64,000 nucleotides of DNA from Microbacterium telephonicum. Lineage in GTDB: Bacteria > Actinomycetota > Actinomycetes > Actinomycetales > Microbacteriaceae. The notes below the pieces were generated by a model. The model made no database searches and had not been told where the DNA came from. It saw only the letters and a list, made by a program, of their open reading frames with translations. The DNA is taken from positions 313,259-377,258 of the forward strand of contig NZ_RCDB01000003.1 in the NCBI RefSeq assembly GCF_003651225.1, given 5' to 3'. Of the stretch, positions 24,103-32,817 are shown piece by piece (position 1 is the first letter of the stretch; the number at the start of each line of letters is the position of its first letter). A program made the position numbers and the translations under genes.

Positions 24103-24717
24103 TCAGCCGCGGCCGAACAGCGAGCGCTTGCGCTTCTTCGGCGACAGCTGCTTCTGCAGGTACACCGTGCCCAGCCACCGCCCGAACTTGAAGCCGACGC
24201 GGCCCATCCGGCCCACCTCGACGAAACCGAGCTTCTCGTGCAGCGCGATCGACGACTCGGCGCCTTTGTCGCTGATGACGGCGACCATCTGGTGGATGCC
24301 GGCCTCCTCGGATGCGGCGATCAGCGCCACGAGCAGCGCGCGGCCCAGTCCCTTGCCGGTGGCGGCCTGCCCCAGGTATATCGAGTTCTCGACGCTGTAG
24401 CGGTAGGCCGACTTCGACGACATCGGCTGCACGAGGGCGTACCCGAGGATCTGGCCGGTCGGCCCCTCCGCGACGAGCACCGGCATCTGAAGCTTCCGCA
24501 GGTGGGCGAGCTTGTCGCGCCACTGCGCGAGCGACCACTTCTTCTCGTCGAAGGTCACCACCGAATTGGTGACGTAGTGGTTGTAGATCTCGCGGATGTC
24601 GGGGATGTCCCCCTCGCGCACCGGACGGATCTCGTACGAGAACGGGCGCTCGCTCTCCGTGCGCCGCAGATGCAGCGGCAGGCGGCGCCGCGTCTTCTCG
24701 TACTCCTCTTCCAGCAT
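24103..24717 (-). CDS. GNAT-family N-acetyltransferase
   Basis: 204 residues. The acetyl-CoA loop GQAATGKGLGRALL and the C-terminal LHEKLGFVEVG are typical of phosphinothricin-type GNAT enzymes, with a charged N-terminal 25-residue extension and a basic C-terminus (KKRKRS). The acceptor substrate is unknown. A TAGGCT element seven bases before the ATG overlaps the stop codon of ung, so the gene probably has its own leaderless transcript. Confidence 0.82.
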   Translation of the reverse strand: MLEEEYEKTRRRLPLHLRRTESERPFSYEIRPVREGDIPDIREIYNHYVTNSVVTFDEKKWSLAQWRDKLAHLRKLQMPVLVAEGPTGQILGYALVQPMSSKSAYRYSVENSIYLGQAATGKGLGRALLVALIAASEEAGIHQMVAVISDKGAESSIALHEKLGFVEVGRMGRVGFKFGRWLGTVYLQKQLSPKKRKRSLFGRG

Positions 24718-24727
24718 GCGCGACAGC

Positions 24728-25420
24728 CTACGCGGGCAGACGCCAGTCGACGGGGCCCGCCCCCTGCGCCTGCAGCAGCGCGTTGGCGCGCGAGAACGGC
24801 GCCGACCCGAAGAAGCCCCGGCTCGCCGACAGCGGAGACGGGTGCGCCGAGGCCACGATCGGCGTCTGCCCGAGCAGCGACCGCAGGTTCGCGGCATCCT
24901 TCCCCCACAGGATCGCCACGAGCGGGCGGTCCCGGGCGACGAGCGTGCGGATGGCGTGCTCGGTGACCTTCTCCCATCCCCAGCCGCGGTGCGAGGCCGG
25001 CGCACCGGGGGCGACGGTCAGCACACGGTTGAGCAGCATGACGCCCTGCTCGGTCCACGCCGACAGGTCGCCGTGGGCGGCGGGCGGGATGCCGAGGTCG
25101 CTCTCGAGCTCGCGGTAGATGTTGCCGAGACTGCGCGGCAGCGGCCGCACGTGCCGGTCGACGGCGAACGACAGGCCGATCGGATGCCCCGGGGTCGGGT
25201 ACGGATCCTGCCCGACGATGAGCACCCGGACATCGGCGAGCGGACGGGCGAAGGCGCGCAGCACGCGGTCCCCCGCCGGCAGGTACCCGCGTCCGGCGGC
25301 GGTCTCGGCACGCAGCCGCTCGCCGAGGGCGGCGATGTCGGCACCGACCGGGGCGAGGGCGTGCGCCCATGCCGGATCGATCAGCCCCGCCTCCGCGAGC
25401 TGCGTCAGCGTGAGCGCCAT
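24728..25420 (-). CDS. ung: Uracil-DNA glycosylase
   Basis: 230 residues. The catalytic GQDPYP (70-75, Asp72) and HPSPLS (193-198) motifs of family-1 uracil-DNA glycosylases are present. It excises uracil from DNA as the first step of base excision repair. ATG at 25420 gives the normal length; a longer reading is not supported. The gene follows the phosphoribosyltransferase gene by 32 bases. Confidence 0.93.
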   Translation of the reverse strand: MALTLTQLAEAGLIDPAWAHALAPVGADIAALGERLRAETAAGRGYLPAGDRVLRAFARPLADVRVLIVGQDPYPTPGHPIGLSFAVDRHVRPLPRSLGNIYRELESDLGIPPAAHGDLSAWTEQGVMLLNRVLTVAPGAPASHRGWGWEKVTEHAIRTLVARDRPLVAILWGKDAANLRSLLGQTPIVASAHPSPLSASRGFFGSAPFSRANALLQAQGAGPVDWRLPA

Positions 25421-25452
25421 CGCCGCGTCGCCGGTGCCCGCATCCGCGCCGC

Positions 25453-25953
25453 TCAGGCGCTCGCCTCGGCGCCGGAGTCCTCCTCGAGGACGGTGCCCTG
25501 CGCCGACCACGGGAAGTCGATCCACTGGCCGGTGGCCCGCCACGCGTAGTCGGGCGTCGCGATCGTGCCGGGCTTCGTGTAGATGCAGACCGAGCGCACC
25601 TCGGCGCCCGCCTCGCGCAGCATCGCGACGGCGAGGGCGAGGGTGCGCCCGCTGTCGGCGACGTCGTCGACGAGCAGCACACGCTTGCCGGGCAGGTAGC
25701 CGAGATCAAGGTCGGGCGGCAGCAGCGCGGGCGCCTCGAGCACCGTGCCGATGCCGGTGTAGAACTCGACGTTGAGGGCCCCGCAGCTCTTCACGCCGAG
25801 CCCGTAGGCGATGGCGCCGGCGGGCAGCAGGCCGCCGCGCGCGATGGCCACCACGACATCGGGGACGAAGCCGTCCGCCACGATCGTGCGCGACAGCTCC
25901 CGCGTCGCCTCACCGAATCCGTCCCACGTCAGCACTTCACGCTCGTTCGTCAC
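25453..25953 (-). CDS. Phosphoribosyltransferase (xanthine/guanine type)
   Basis: 166 residues with the PRPP-binding signature [13 protein letters not shown] and a [14 protein letters not shown]-terminal strand of type I phosphoribosyltransferases. It is likely a purine salvage enzyme (Gpt-like); the base used is not certain. It starts with GTG, with TAGGCT on the minus strand exactly six bases before it, a leaderless arrangement. It heads the PRT-ung unit. Confidence 0.82.
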   Translation of the reverse strand: MTNEREVLTWDGFGEATRELSRTIVADGFVPDVVVAIARGGLLPAGAIAYGLGVKSCGALNVEFYTGIGTVLEAPALLPPDLDLGYLPGKRVLLVDDVADSGRTLALAVAMLREAGAEVRSVCIYTKPGTIATPDYAWRATGQWIDFPWSAQGTVLEEDSGAEASA

Positions 25954-26071
25954 CGCACCAGCCTAGGTCGTCTGCCTGCGGGGTTCGGGGCGCGTCGAGG
26001 CGGACTCCGCGCGGCGCGACACGGAGTGCCGTCCGCACTGCGACCGAGTCCGGTGGGCCTAGACTCACCGC
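25954..26071. promoter_or_regulatory. Divergent promoter region with two leaderless starts
   Basis: TAGGCT (complement of 25960-25965) precedes the leftward GTG at 25953 by six bases, and TAGACT (26060-26065) precedes the rightward GTG at 26072 by six bases. The ~95 bases between hold no gene and would carry both -35 regions. Confidence 0.55.
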
Positions 26072-27547
26072 GTGGCGACCCGAACCGCACTGCGCACCCC
26101 GCTGTCCTCCTCCGCACTGGGGATCACCGCCGGCCTCATCGGCTGGTTCATCCTCGTCGAGCTCGTGAGCGGCATCCTGCAGGGGTACTACGTGCCGCTG
26201 TTCAGCGACATCGTCGTGCACCTGGGCATCCACGACTCCGACGTCAACTGGTTCGAGGCGGCCCAACTGCTGCTGTCGGCGCTCGTCGTGCCGGTGCTCG
26301 CGAAGCTCGGCGACATGTACGGGCACAAGCGGATCCTGCTGATCGCCGCGATCCTCACCGCCGGGGCCACCTGGTGGCTCGCCTTCGCGGGATCGTTCTG
26401 GACGTTCCTCATCGCATGGGCCTTGCAGGGCTTCTACGTCGTCTGGCTGCCGCTGGAGATCGCGCTCATCTTCGAGCGCGGCCGCGTGCAGCAGCGGGGC
26501 GTGTCGCAGACCCGCCGGGCAGCGGGCCTGCTGGTGGTGGGCCTGCAGGCGGGGGCGATCATCGGAGCCCTGGCGGCGGGACGCGTGTTCGCGGCGACGG
26601 GCGGAGACCTCACGACCACCCTCATCGTGCCCGCCGTCGCCGTCACCCTCGTCGCCGTCGTCATCTGGCTGTGGGTGCCCGAATCCACGCCCGAGCCGGG
26701 CAGGCGCCTCGACACCGCCGGCTTCGTCCTGCTCGCCTGGGCGCTGCTGCTGGTGACCGGCGCGCTCGCGTGGATGCGGATGATCGGCGAGCTCGACCTC
26801 GGCGCGGGCGCCTGGTGGTGGGTGGCTGCGCTGCTGGTGGGCGGCATCCTGCTGTTCGTCTGGTTCGTGCGCTACGAGCTGCGCCAGGACGACCCAGCGA
26901 TCGACATCCGGGTGCTGCGCAAGCCCGAGATGTGGCCGGTGCAGGCCACCGCGTTCCTCATCGGCATCAGCCTGCTCGGAGCCCAGGGGCCGCTGTCGAC
27001 CTACGCCGGCACCGACCCGGCCGTCGGGTACGGACTCGGACTCGACGCGACAGAGCGCTCCAACATCATCGGCGTCTACCTCGTCTCGCTCATCGTCGGC
27101 GCCGTGCTGTTCGCGGTGACCTCCCGCAAGGCGAGTCCGCGCATCGTGCTGATCGGCGCCTCGCTGCTGGTCGGCATCGGCTACCTCCTGTTCCTGCCGT
27201 TCCACCTGGAGCTGTGGCAGGTGCTGCTGAACCTGTCGATCGCGGGCCTGGGCTGCGGCGCGCTCGTCGGCGCGATGCCGGCGGCGGCCGCTGCGGCGGC
27301 GCCCCGCGGTCAGACGGGCGTGGCCTCCGCCCTCACCAACACGACCAAGACGATCGGCGGCACGTTCGCCTCGGCGGTGTTCGGCGTCGTGCTGGCCGCC
27401 GGCGTGGGCGCGGTCGCGAGCCAGACCGCCGCCTCGCTCGGCGGCTACATCACGGTGTGGGCGGTGTGCGCGGCGGGAGGGTTCCTCGCCGCCGTGCTGC
27501 TGCTGTTCGTGCCGAAGGTCGCCTTCGCCGACGCTCCTCCCGCCTGA
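26072..27547 (+). CDS. MFS transporter, DHA2-like
   Basis: 491 residues with roughly 13-14 membrane segments and an early cytoplasmic loop KLGDMYGHKR, the sign of the major facilitator family. The larger number of segments fits drug:proton antiporters of the DHA2 group, but the substrate is unknown. GTG is used as start, with TAGACT six bases upstream and no Shine-Dalgarno. Only 16 bases separate its end from the convergent SDR gene. Confidence 0.82.
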   Translation: MATRTALRTPLSSSALGITAGLIGWFILVELVSGILQGYYVPLFSDIVVHLGIHDSDVNWFEAAQLLLSALVVPVLAKLGDMYGHKRILLIAAILTAGATWWLAFAGSFWTFLIAWALQGFYVVWLPLEIALIFERGRVQQRGVSQTRRAAGLLVVGLQAGAIIGALAAGRVFAATGGDLTTTLIVPAVAVTLVAVVIWLWVPESTPEPGRRLDTAGFVLLAWALLLVTGALAWMRMIGELDLGAGAWWWVAALLVGGILLFVWFVRYELRQDDPAIDIRVLRKPEMWPVQATAFLIGISLLGAQGPLSTYAGTDPAVGYGLGLDATERSNIIGVYLVSLIVGAVLFAVTSRKASPRIVLIGASLLVGIGYLLFLPFHLELWQVLLNLSIAGLGCGALVGAMPAAAAAAAPRGQTGVASALTNTTKTIGGTFASAVFGVVLAAGVGAVASQTAASLGGYITVWAVCAAGGFLAAVLLLFVPKVAFADAPPA

Positions 27548-27563
27548 GAGGCTTCGCCCCAGG

Positions 27564-28343
27564 TCAGTGGCCGCGGGGGCGCAGCGGCCCGCGCGCGAGC
27601 TGGTGCGCGGCCGACTGGGCGACGGGGCGCATCGTCACGAGGTCGAGGTTGACGTGTCCGGGCGCGTTCAGCGCGTACGCGATGACGTCGGCGACATCGT
27701 GCGCCGTGAGCGGGTTCTCGACGTCTTCGTAGACCTTCTCGGCGGCGTTCGCGTCGCCGCCGAGCCGGTTCAGGGTGAACTCCGGCGTGTGCACCATGCC
27801 GGGCGCGATCTCGACGACGCGGATCGGCTCCCCGCCGAGTTCGAGTCGCAACGCATGCACGAGCATCGCCTCCCCCGCCTTCGCCGCGTTGTAGCCCGCG
27901 CCGCCCGGGTAGGCGATCTGCGCGGCCGTCGAGGTGACGAACACCGTGTCGGCGTGGCCGTCGGATGCCGCCGCCTCGCGCAGCAGCGGCAGCAGCGCCG
28001 CCGTCACGAGCTGCGTCGACAGCACGTTGGCCTCGAACATCCAGCGCCAGTCCTCGGCGCGGCCGTCCTCGACGCGATCGGCTCCGCGCGCGCCGCCGGC
28101 GACGTGCACGAGCGCGTGCACGGGTCCGGTCGCCGCCAGGTGCTCGGCGAGCGCGGCGACGTCGGCGGTGCGCGTGAGGTCGGCGGCGAACGAGGCCGAC
28201 CCGACCTCGGAATCCAGCGTCTGGAGCCGCTCGGCGCGGCGCGCGACGCCCACGACGTCCCAGCCCGACGCCCGCAGCGCGCGCACCGCCGCCTCGCCGA
28301 TCCCGGAACTGGCCCCTGTCACCACTGCACGTCGCGTCGTCAT
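27564..28343 (-). CDS. Short-chain dehydrogenase/reductase
   Basis: 259 residues. The cofactor loop TGASSGIG near the N-terminus and the YxxxK catalytic pair (YNAAK) with a Ser/Thr strand before it (VFVTSTAAQ) define a classical SDR. The substrate is not evident. TAGCGT on the minus strand is exactly six bases before the ATG (leaderless). The gene is divergent from metY across a 194-base region. Confidence 0.87.
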   Translation of the reverse strand: MTTRRAVVTGASSGIGEAAVRALRASGWDVVGVARRAERLQTLDSEVGSASFAADLTRTADVAALAEHLAATGPVHALVHVAGGARGADRVEDGRAEDWRWMFEANVLSTQLVTAALLPLLREAAASDGHADTVFVTSTAAQIAYPGGAGYNAAKAGEAMLVHALRLELGGEPIRVVEIAPGMVHTPEFTLNRLGGDANAAEKVYEDVENPLTAHDVADVIAYALNAPGHVNLDLVTMRPVAQSAAHQLARGPLRPRGH

Positions 28344-28537
28344 CCCCCCACGCTACCCGTGGCCCGCCGGCCCTGGATTACGCCCCGTGTCCGGGCCTTT
28401 GCCTCACGGATCCCTGCGGGCATACAGTCCTGGATGTCGGCATCCGCCGATCCCGCGTCGACGCGTTGCGCCGGCGCACCGACGGCATCCGACCGTCACC
28501 GAACCAGCACGTCCAGCACGACACCGGGGAGCCCGAC

Positions 28538-29860
28538 ATGACCGCATCCGAGAACTGGCGCTTCGAGACGAAGCAGATCCACACCGGCGCCCAGCCCGAC
28601 CCGGTGACCAAGGCGCGGGCGACGCCGATCTACCAGACCACCTCGTACGTGTTCGACAACGCCGACCACGCCGCGAACCTGTTCGCGCTGGCCGAGTTCG
28701 GCAACATCTACACGCGCATCCAGAACCCGACCCAGGATGTCGTCGAGCAGCGCGTCGCCGCGCTCGAGGGCGGTACCGGGGCGCTGCTGGTGGCCTCCGG
28801 CCAGGCGGCCGAGACCTTCGCGGTGCTCAACATCGCGCAGGCGGGCGACCACATCGTCTCGTCGAGCTCGATCTACGGCGGCACCTACAACCTCTTCAAG
28901 TACACGCTGGCCAAGCTCGGCATCGAGACGACGTTCGTCGAGAACCAGGACGACGCCGAGGAGTGGCGCCGCGCCGTGCGTCCCAACACGAAGCTGTTCT
29001 TCGCCGAAACGGTCGGCAACCCGAAGATCAACATCCTCGACATCCGCACGGTCGCCGACGTCGCCCACGCCGCCGGCGTGCCGCTGATCGTCGACAACAC
29101 GATCGCGACGCCGTACCTCATCCGCCCGTTCGAGCACGGCGCCGACATCGTCGTGCACTCGGCGACGAAGTTCCTCGGCGGCCACGGCACCGTCATCGGC
29201 GGCGTCATCGTCGACGGCGGATCGTTCCCGTGGTCGCAGAACGTCGAGAAGTTCCCGGGCCTCACCGAGCCCGACCCGTCGTACCACGGCGCCTCGTACA
29301 CGACGGCCGTCGGCGACGGTCTGGCCTACATCATCAAGGCACGTGTGCAGCTGCTGCGCGACCTCGGTGCCGCCATCTCGCCGCAGAGCGCGTGGCTTCT
29401 CATCCAGGGCATCGAGACGCTGTCGCTGCGCATCGAGCGTCACGTGCAGAACGCGCAGGAGATCGCGGAGTGGCTCGAGAACCACCCCGACGTCGCCTCG
29501 GTCAACTACTCCGGCCTGCCGAGCTCGCCGTGGTACGCCGCCGCGAACTCCTACGCGCCGAAGGGCGTCGGCGCGGTGCTCTCGTTCGAGCTCAAGGGCG
29601 GTGTGGAAGCCGGCCGCGAGTTCGTCAACTCACTGACCCTGTTCAGCCACCTCGCCAACATCGGCGACGTGCGCTCGCTCGTGATCCACCCGGCATCCAC
29701 GACCCACTCCCAGCTGACCCCCGAGCAGCAGCTCACGACCGGTGTCACCCCCGGCCTCGTGCGCCTGTCGGTCGGCCTCGAGAACATCGACGACCTGAAG
29801 GCCGACCTCGAGCAGGCGCTCGCCGCGGCGCGGCGGTTCGCCGAGGCCGCCCGGGCCTGA
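28538..29860 (+). CDS. metY: O-acetylhomoserine sulfhydrylase / aminocarboxypropyltransferase
   Basis: 440 residues, PLP fold type I of the Cys/Met metabolism family. The PLP lysine is Lys211 in HSATKFLGGHG, with the upstream LIVDNTIATPY; SGQAAETFA binds the phosphate. It should form homocysteine directly from O-acetylhomoserine and sulfide. The ATG at 28538 fits the family N-terminus (MTASENWRFETKQIHTG). It precedes metX, which supplies O-acetylhomoserine. No riboswitch was seen in the 194 bases upstream. Confidence 0.93.
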   Translation: MTASENWRFETKQIHTGAQPDPVTKARATPIYQTTSYVFDNADHAANLFALAEFGNIYTRIQNPTQDVVEQRVAALEGGTGALLVASGQAAETFAVLNIAQAGDHIVSSSSIYGGTYNLFKYTLAKLGIETTFVENQDDAEEWRRAVRPNTKLFFAETVGNPKINILDIRTVADVAHAAGVPLIVDNTIATPYLIRPFEHGADIVVHSATKFLGGHGTVIGGVIVDGGSFPWSQNVEKFPGLTEPDPSYHGASYTTAVGDGLAYIIKARVQLLRDLGAAISPQSAWLLIQGIETLSLRIERHVQNAQEIAEWLENHPDVASVNYSGLPSSPWYAAANSYAPKGVGAVLSFELKGGVEAGREFVNSLTLFSHLANIGDVRSLVIHPASTTHSQLTPEQQLTTGVTPGLVRLSVGLENIDDLKADLEQALAAARRFAEAARA

Positions 29861-29886
29861 CCGGGGTCACCGGCTCCGCACAACGC

Positions 29887-29930
29887 CGCGAACTCCGCAT
29901 CCGATCACCGCATCGGACGCGGAGTTCGCG
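29887..29930 (+). repeat. Long hairpin between metY and metX
   Basis: CGCGAACTCCGC (29887-29898) pairs with GCGGAGTTCGCG (29919-29930), and the stem continues inward with one mismatch to about 19 pairs around a five-base loop. It could terminate metY or attenuate metX. It belongs to the GAGTTCGC word family also seen at 38.7 kb. Confidence 0.6.
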
Positions 29931-30004
29931 CGTTTCTGCGGAGCTCGCGCCCGCCGGATGCCGCAGACGTAACACGACGCGGCGGCCGCGACCCAGCCGA
30001 GAGA

Positions 30005-31216
30005 ATGGACACCATGGACTGGCAGACCTCCGAAGACACGGTGCCGAGCGCGCCGATCACGGAGGCCGACGCGCGCCTGCTGCGCGCCCGTCCCCCGGCC
30101 ACCGGCGCCTGGCGCGACGGCGACCCCGTCGGGAACCGGCACTTCGCGTGGCTCGGATCGTTCCGCACCGAGAGCGGCCGCGAGCTCCCCGGCATCCGGC
30201 TGGCGTACGAGACGTGGGGCGAGCTGTCGCCCGCCGCCGACAACGCGGTGCTCATCCTGCACGCCCTCACCGGCGACAGTCATGTCGTCGGCGACGCGGG
30301 CCCCGGACACCCCACCGACGGCTGGTGGAGCGAGGTCGTCGGCCCCGGGCGCGCGATCGACACCGACCGGTGGTTCGTCGTGGCCCCGAACATGCTGGGC
30401 GGATGCCAGGGCTCGACGGGCGCATCCTCCATCGCGCCGGACGGCCGCGAGTGGGCCTCGCGCTTCCCCTACCTGTCGATCCGCGACCAGGTGGCCGCCC
30501 AGGCGCTGCTCGCCGACCACCTCGGCATCGGCACCTGGGCCGCCGTCGTCGGCGGCTCGATGGGCGGCATGCAGGCGCTGGAGTGGGGCGCAGGCCTGCC
30601 GGAGCGCGTCGAGCGGCTCGCCGTCATCGCCGCTCCCCCGTACTCGACGGCCGACCAGGTCGCGCTGAACTCGGTACAGCTGGAGGCCATCCGCATCGAT
30701 CCGCGGTTCTCCGGCGGTGAGTACTACGACGCCGCCGACGGCGAGGGCCCGCACCGCGGCCTCGCCCTCGCCCGCCGCATGGCGATGCTGAACTACCGGT
30801 CGATGATCGAGCTCAACCAGCGCTTCCAGCGCTCGTGGCAGTCCGGCGTGAGCCCGCTCGGCCACGGTGGTCGCTTCGCGGTGGAGAGCTACCTCGACTT
30901 CCACGGCAACAAGTTCACCCGCCGCTTCGACGCGAACACCTACCTCACCCTCGTCGAGGCGATGAACTCGCACGACATCGGTCGGGGCCGCGGCGGCGTC
31001 GAAGAGGCCCTCGCCCTCGTCACGGCCCGCACGCTCGTGCTCGGCATCGACAGCGACCGGCTGTTCCCGCTCGAGGGGCAGCAGCGTGTCTTCCGCGGCA
31101 TCCGCTCCACGATCGACGACGAGCTGGTCGTGCTGACGAGCGACTTCGGCCACGACGGATTCCTCATCGAGACCGCCGAGGTCGGCGGCCATCTCGCCCG
31201 CCTCCTCGCGAGCTGA
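30005..31216 (+). CDS. metX: Homoserine O-acetyltransferase
   Basis: 403 residues, alpha/beta hydrolase fold. The nucleophile is Ser185 in VVGGSMGGMQALEW, with a downstream catalytic Asp in LGIDSDRLFP and His in DFGHDGFL. It makes O-acetylhomoserine from homoserine and acetyl-CoA for metY. The start may instead be the ATG at 30014, which has GAGAAT seven bases upstream. Its end converges on an MFS gene. Confidence 0.92.
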   Translation: MDTMDWQTSEDTVPSAPITEADARLLRARPPATGAWRDGDPVGNRHFAWLGSFRTESGRELPGIRLAYETWGELSPAADNAVLILHALTGDSHVVGDAGPGHPTDGWWSEVVGPGRAIDTDRWFVVAPNMLGGCQGSTGASSIAPDGREWASRFPYLSIRDQVAAQALLADHLGIGTWAAVVGGSMGGMQALEWGAGLPERVERLAVIAAPPYSTADQVALNSVQLEAIRIDPRFSGGEYYDAADGEGPHRGLALARRMAMLNYRSMIELNQRFQRSWQSGVSPLGHGGRFAVESYLDFHGNKFTRRFDANTYLTLVEAMNSHDIGRGRGGVEEALALVTARTLVLGIDSDRLFPLEGQQRVFRGIRSTIDDELVVLTSDFGHDGFLIETAEVGGHLARLLAS

Positions 31217-31246
31217 GCGGGTCGCTGCCGCGGCTCAGCCGGGGTC

Positions 31247-32464
31247 TCAGGCGACGACGAGCACTCTTCGCCGGTCGACCGCGACGGCGATGAGCGCGAT
31301 CGCGAGTCCCGCCGCGGCGAGGCCCGCACCGAGCCAGATCGGGGCGACGAAGCCGAGGCCGGCCGAGATGACGAGCCCCCCGAGGAAGGCGCCCAGGGCG
31401 TTGCCGATGTTCAGCGCGGAGTGGTTCAGCGCGGCGGCGATCGACTGGTTGTCGCCGGCGACGTCCATGAGCCGCGTCTGGATGGCGGGGCTGATCGCCG
31501 AGGAGGCGAAGCCGACCAGGAAGACGAAGACGGCCGCCACGACCACCCACTGGGCGGTGAGGGCGAGCGCCACCTGCACCGCGATCAGCACGACGAAGCC
31601 GCCCAGCAGGGTCCGCACGAGGTCGCCGTCGGCGAGCCGGCCGCCGACGAGGTTGCCGACCGTCATGCCCAGGCCCATCACGACCAGCACGATCGGGACC
31701 ACCCATTCCGGCGAGCCGGCGACGTCGGTGACGACCGGCGCGATGTAGCTGTAGCAGGCGAAGAACCCGCCGAAGCCGATGGCGCCGAAGGCGAGCGTGA
31801 ACCACACCTGGCCGACGCGGAACACGCCCAGTTCGGCGCGCAGCGTGCGCCCCGGATCGCCGGCATGGGCCGGGACGAACATCCAGATGAGCAGGCTCGC
31901 GAGGGCGAAGATGCCGGCGACCACCGCGAACGCGGCCCGCCAGCCGACCTGCTGGCCGAGGAAGGTGCCCAGCGGCACACCGACGACATTGGCGATCGTG
32001 AGACCGGTGAGCACGAATGCGACGCCCTGCGCGCGCTTCCCCGGGCCGAGCACGTCGGCGGCGACGAGCGCGCCGATGCCGAAATACGCTCCGTGCGGGA
32101 GGCCCGCCAGCATCCGCGAGGCCAGCACCGTCTCGAAGGTGGGGAGCAGGAACGTCAGCGCGTTGAAGACGGTGAGGGCCAGCGCAAGCCCCAGCATGAC
32201 GCGGTGTCGCGGGTACTTCGCGACGGACCCGGCGATGGTGGGGGCGCCCACGACGACCCCGAGGGCGTAGGCGGTGATGAGCCAGCCGGCACGGGCGATC
32301 GCGTCTTCAGGAGCATCGGCGTAGAGCGACGGGAGCAGGTTCTCGGCGATGCCGGGGAGCAGTCCCATCACCACGAATTCGGTCATGCCGATACCGAAGC
32401 TGCCGACGGCGAGGGAAAGGAGCGCCCACGTCGCCGCCCCCCTCGTGCTGTTCGAGGAGGTCAC
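31247..32464 (-). CDS. MFS transporter, DHA1-like
   Basis: 405 residues with about 12 membrane segments. The N-terminal FGIGMTEFVVMGLLPGIAE and the loop SVAKYPRHRVMLG match the AraJ-like (arabinose efflux) subgroup of drug transporters; the true substrate is unknown. It starts with GTG, and TACGCT on the minus strand lies exactly six bases upstream, so it may be leaderless. Confidence 0.82.
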   Translation of the reverse strand: MTSSNSTRGAATWALLSLAVGSFGIGMTEFVVMGLLPGIAENLLPSLYADAPEDAIARAGWLITAYALGVVVGAPTIAGSVAKYPRHRVMLGLALALTVFNALTFLLPTFETVLASRMLAGLPHGAYFGIGALVAADVLGPGKRAQGVAFVLTGLTIANVVGVPLGTFLGQQVGWRAAFAVVAGIFALASLLIWMFVPAHAGDPGRTLRAELGVFRVGQVWFTLAFGAIGFGGFFACYSYIAPVVTDVAGSPEWVVPIVLVVMGLGMTVGNLVGGRLADGDLVRTLLGGFVVLIAVQVALALTAQWVVVAAVFVFLVGFASSAISPAIQTRLMDVAGDNQSIAAALNHSALNIGNALGAFLGGLVISAGLGFVAPIWLGAGLAAAGLAIALIAVAVDRRRVLVVA

Positions 32465-32482
32465 CGCATCAGCGTAGTGGCC

Positions 32483-32806
32483 TCAGCGGAGGTCGGGATT
32501 CGCGGCATCCTCGATCGCCTGTTCGAGGCGCTCGATCTTGCCGTCGATCTCGCCCGTGTAGCCGGGGCGGATGTCGGCCTTCAGCACGAGCGACACGCGC
32601 GAGCCGTAGGGCATGACGGCGTCGGTGGCCGCCTTCACGACGGCGAACACCTCGTCCCACTCCCCCTCGACCTCGGTGAACATCGACGTCGTGCGGTGCG
32701 GGAGGCCGGACGCGCGCACGACGGCGACGGCGGCGGCGACGGCGTCGTGCACCGAGCCGTCGGCGTTGCCGGTGCCGGACGGGGCGACGGAGAAGGCGAT
32801 GAGCAT
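32483..32806 (-). CDS. Thiamine-binding-type (DUF77/YkoF-like) protein
   Basis: 107 residues. It starts MLIAFSVAPSGTGNADGSVH and ends with the RVSLVLKADIRPGYTGEI and KIERLEQAIED typical of the MTH1187/DUF77 family, small ferredoxin-fold proteins, some of which bind thiamine. It follows the glycosyltransferase-like gene by 11 bases in the same direction. Confidence 0.82.
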   Translation of the reverse strand: MLIAFSVAPSGTGNADGSVHDAVAAAVAVVRASGLPHRTTSMFTEVEGEWDEVFAVVKAATDAVMPYGSRVSLVLKADIRPGYTGEIDGKIERLEQAIEDAANPDLR

Positions 32807-32817
32807 GGGGGCTCCGA

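Noticed and set aside
28344..28537. SAM or other riboswitch upstream of metY
   Set aside because: No SAM-I, SAM-II or SAM-IV core motif could be found in the 194 bases.
27934..30720. Long rightward open frame over SDR, metY and metX
   Set aside because: Arg/Ala/Pro-rich, no domain; it is in a different frame from the two conserved met genes.
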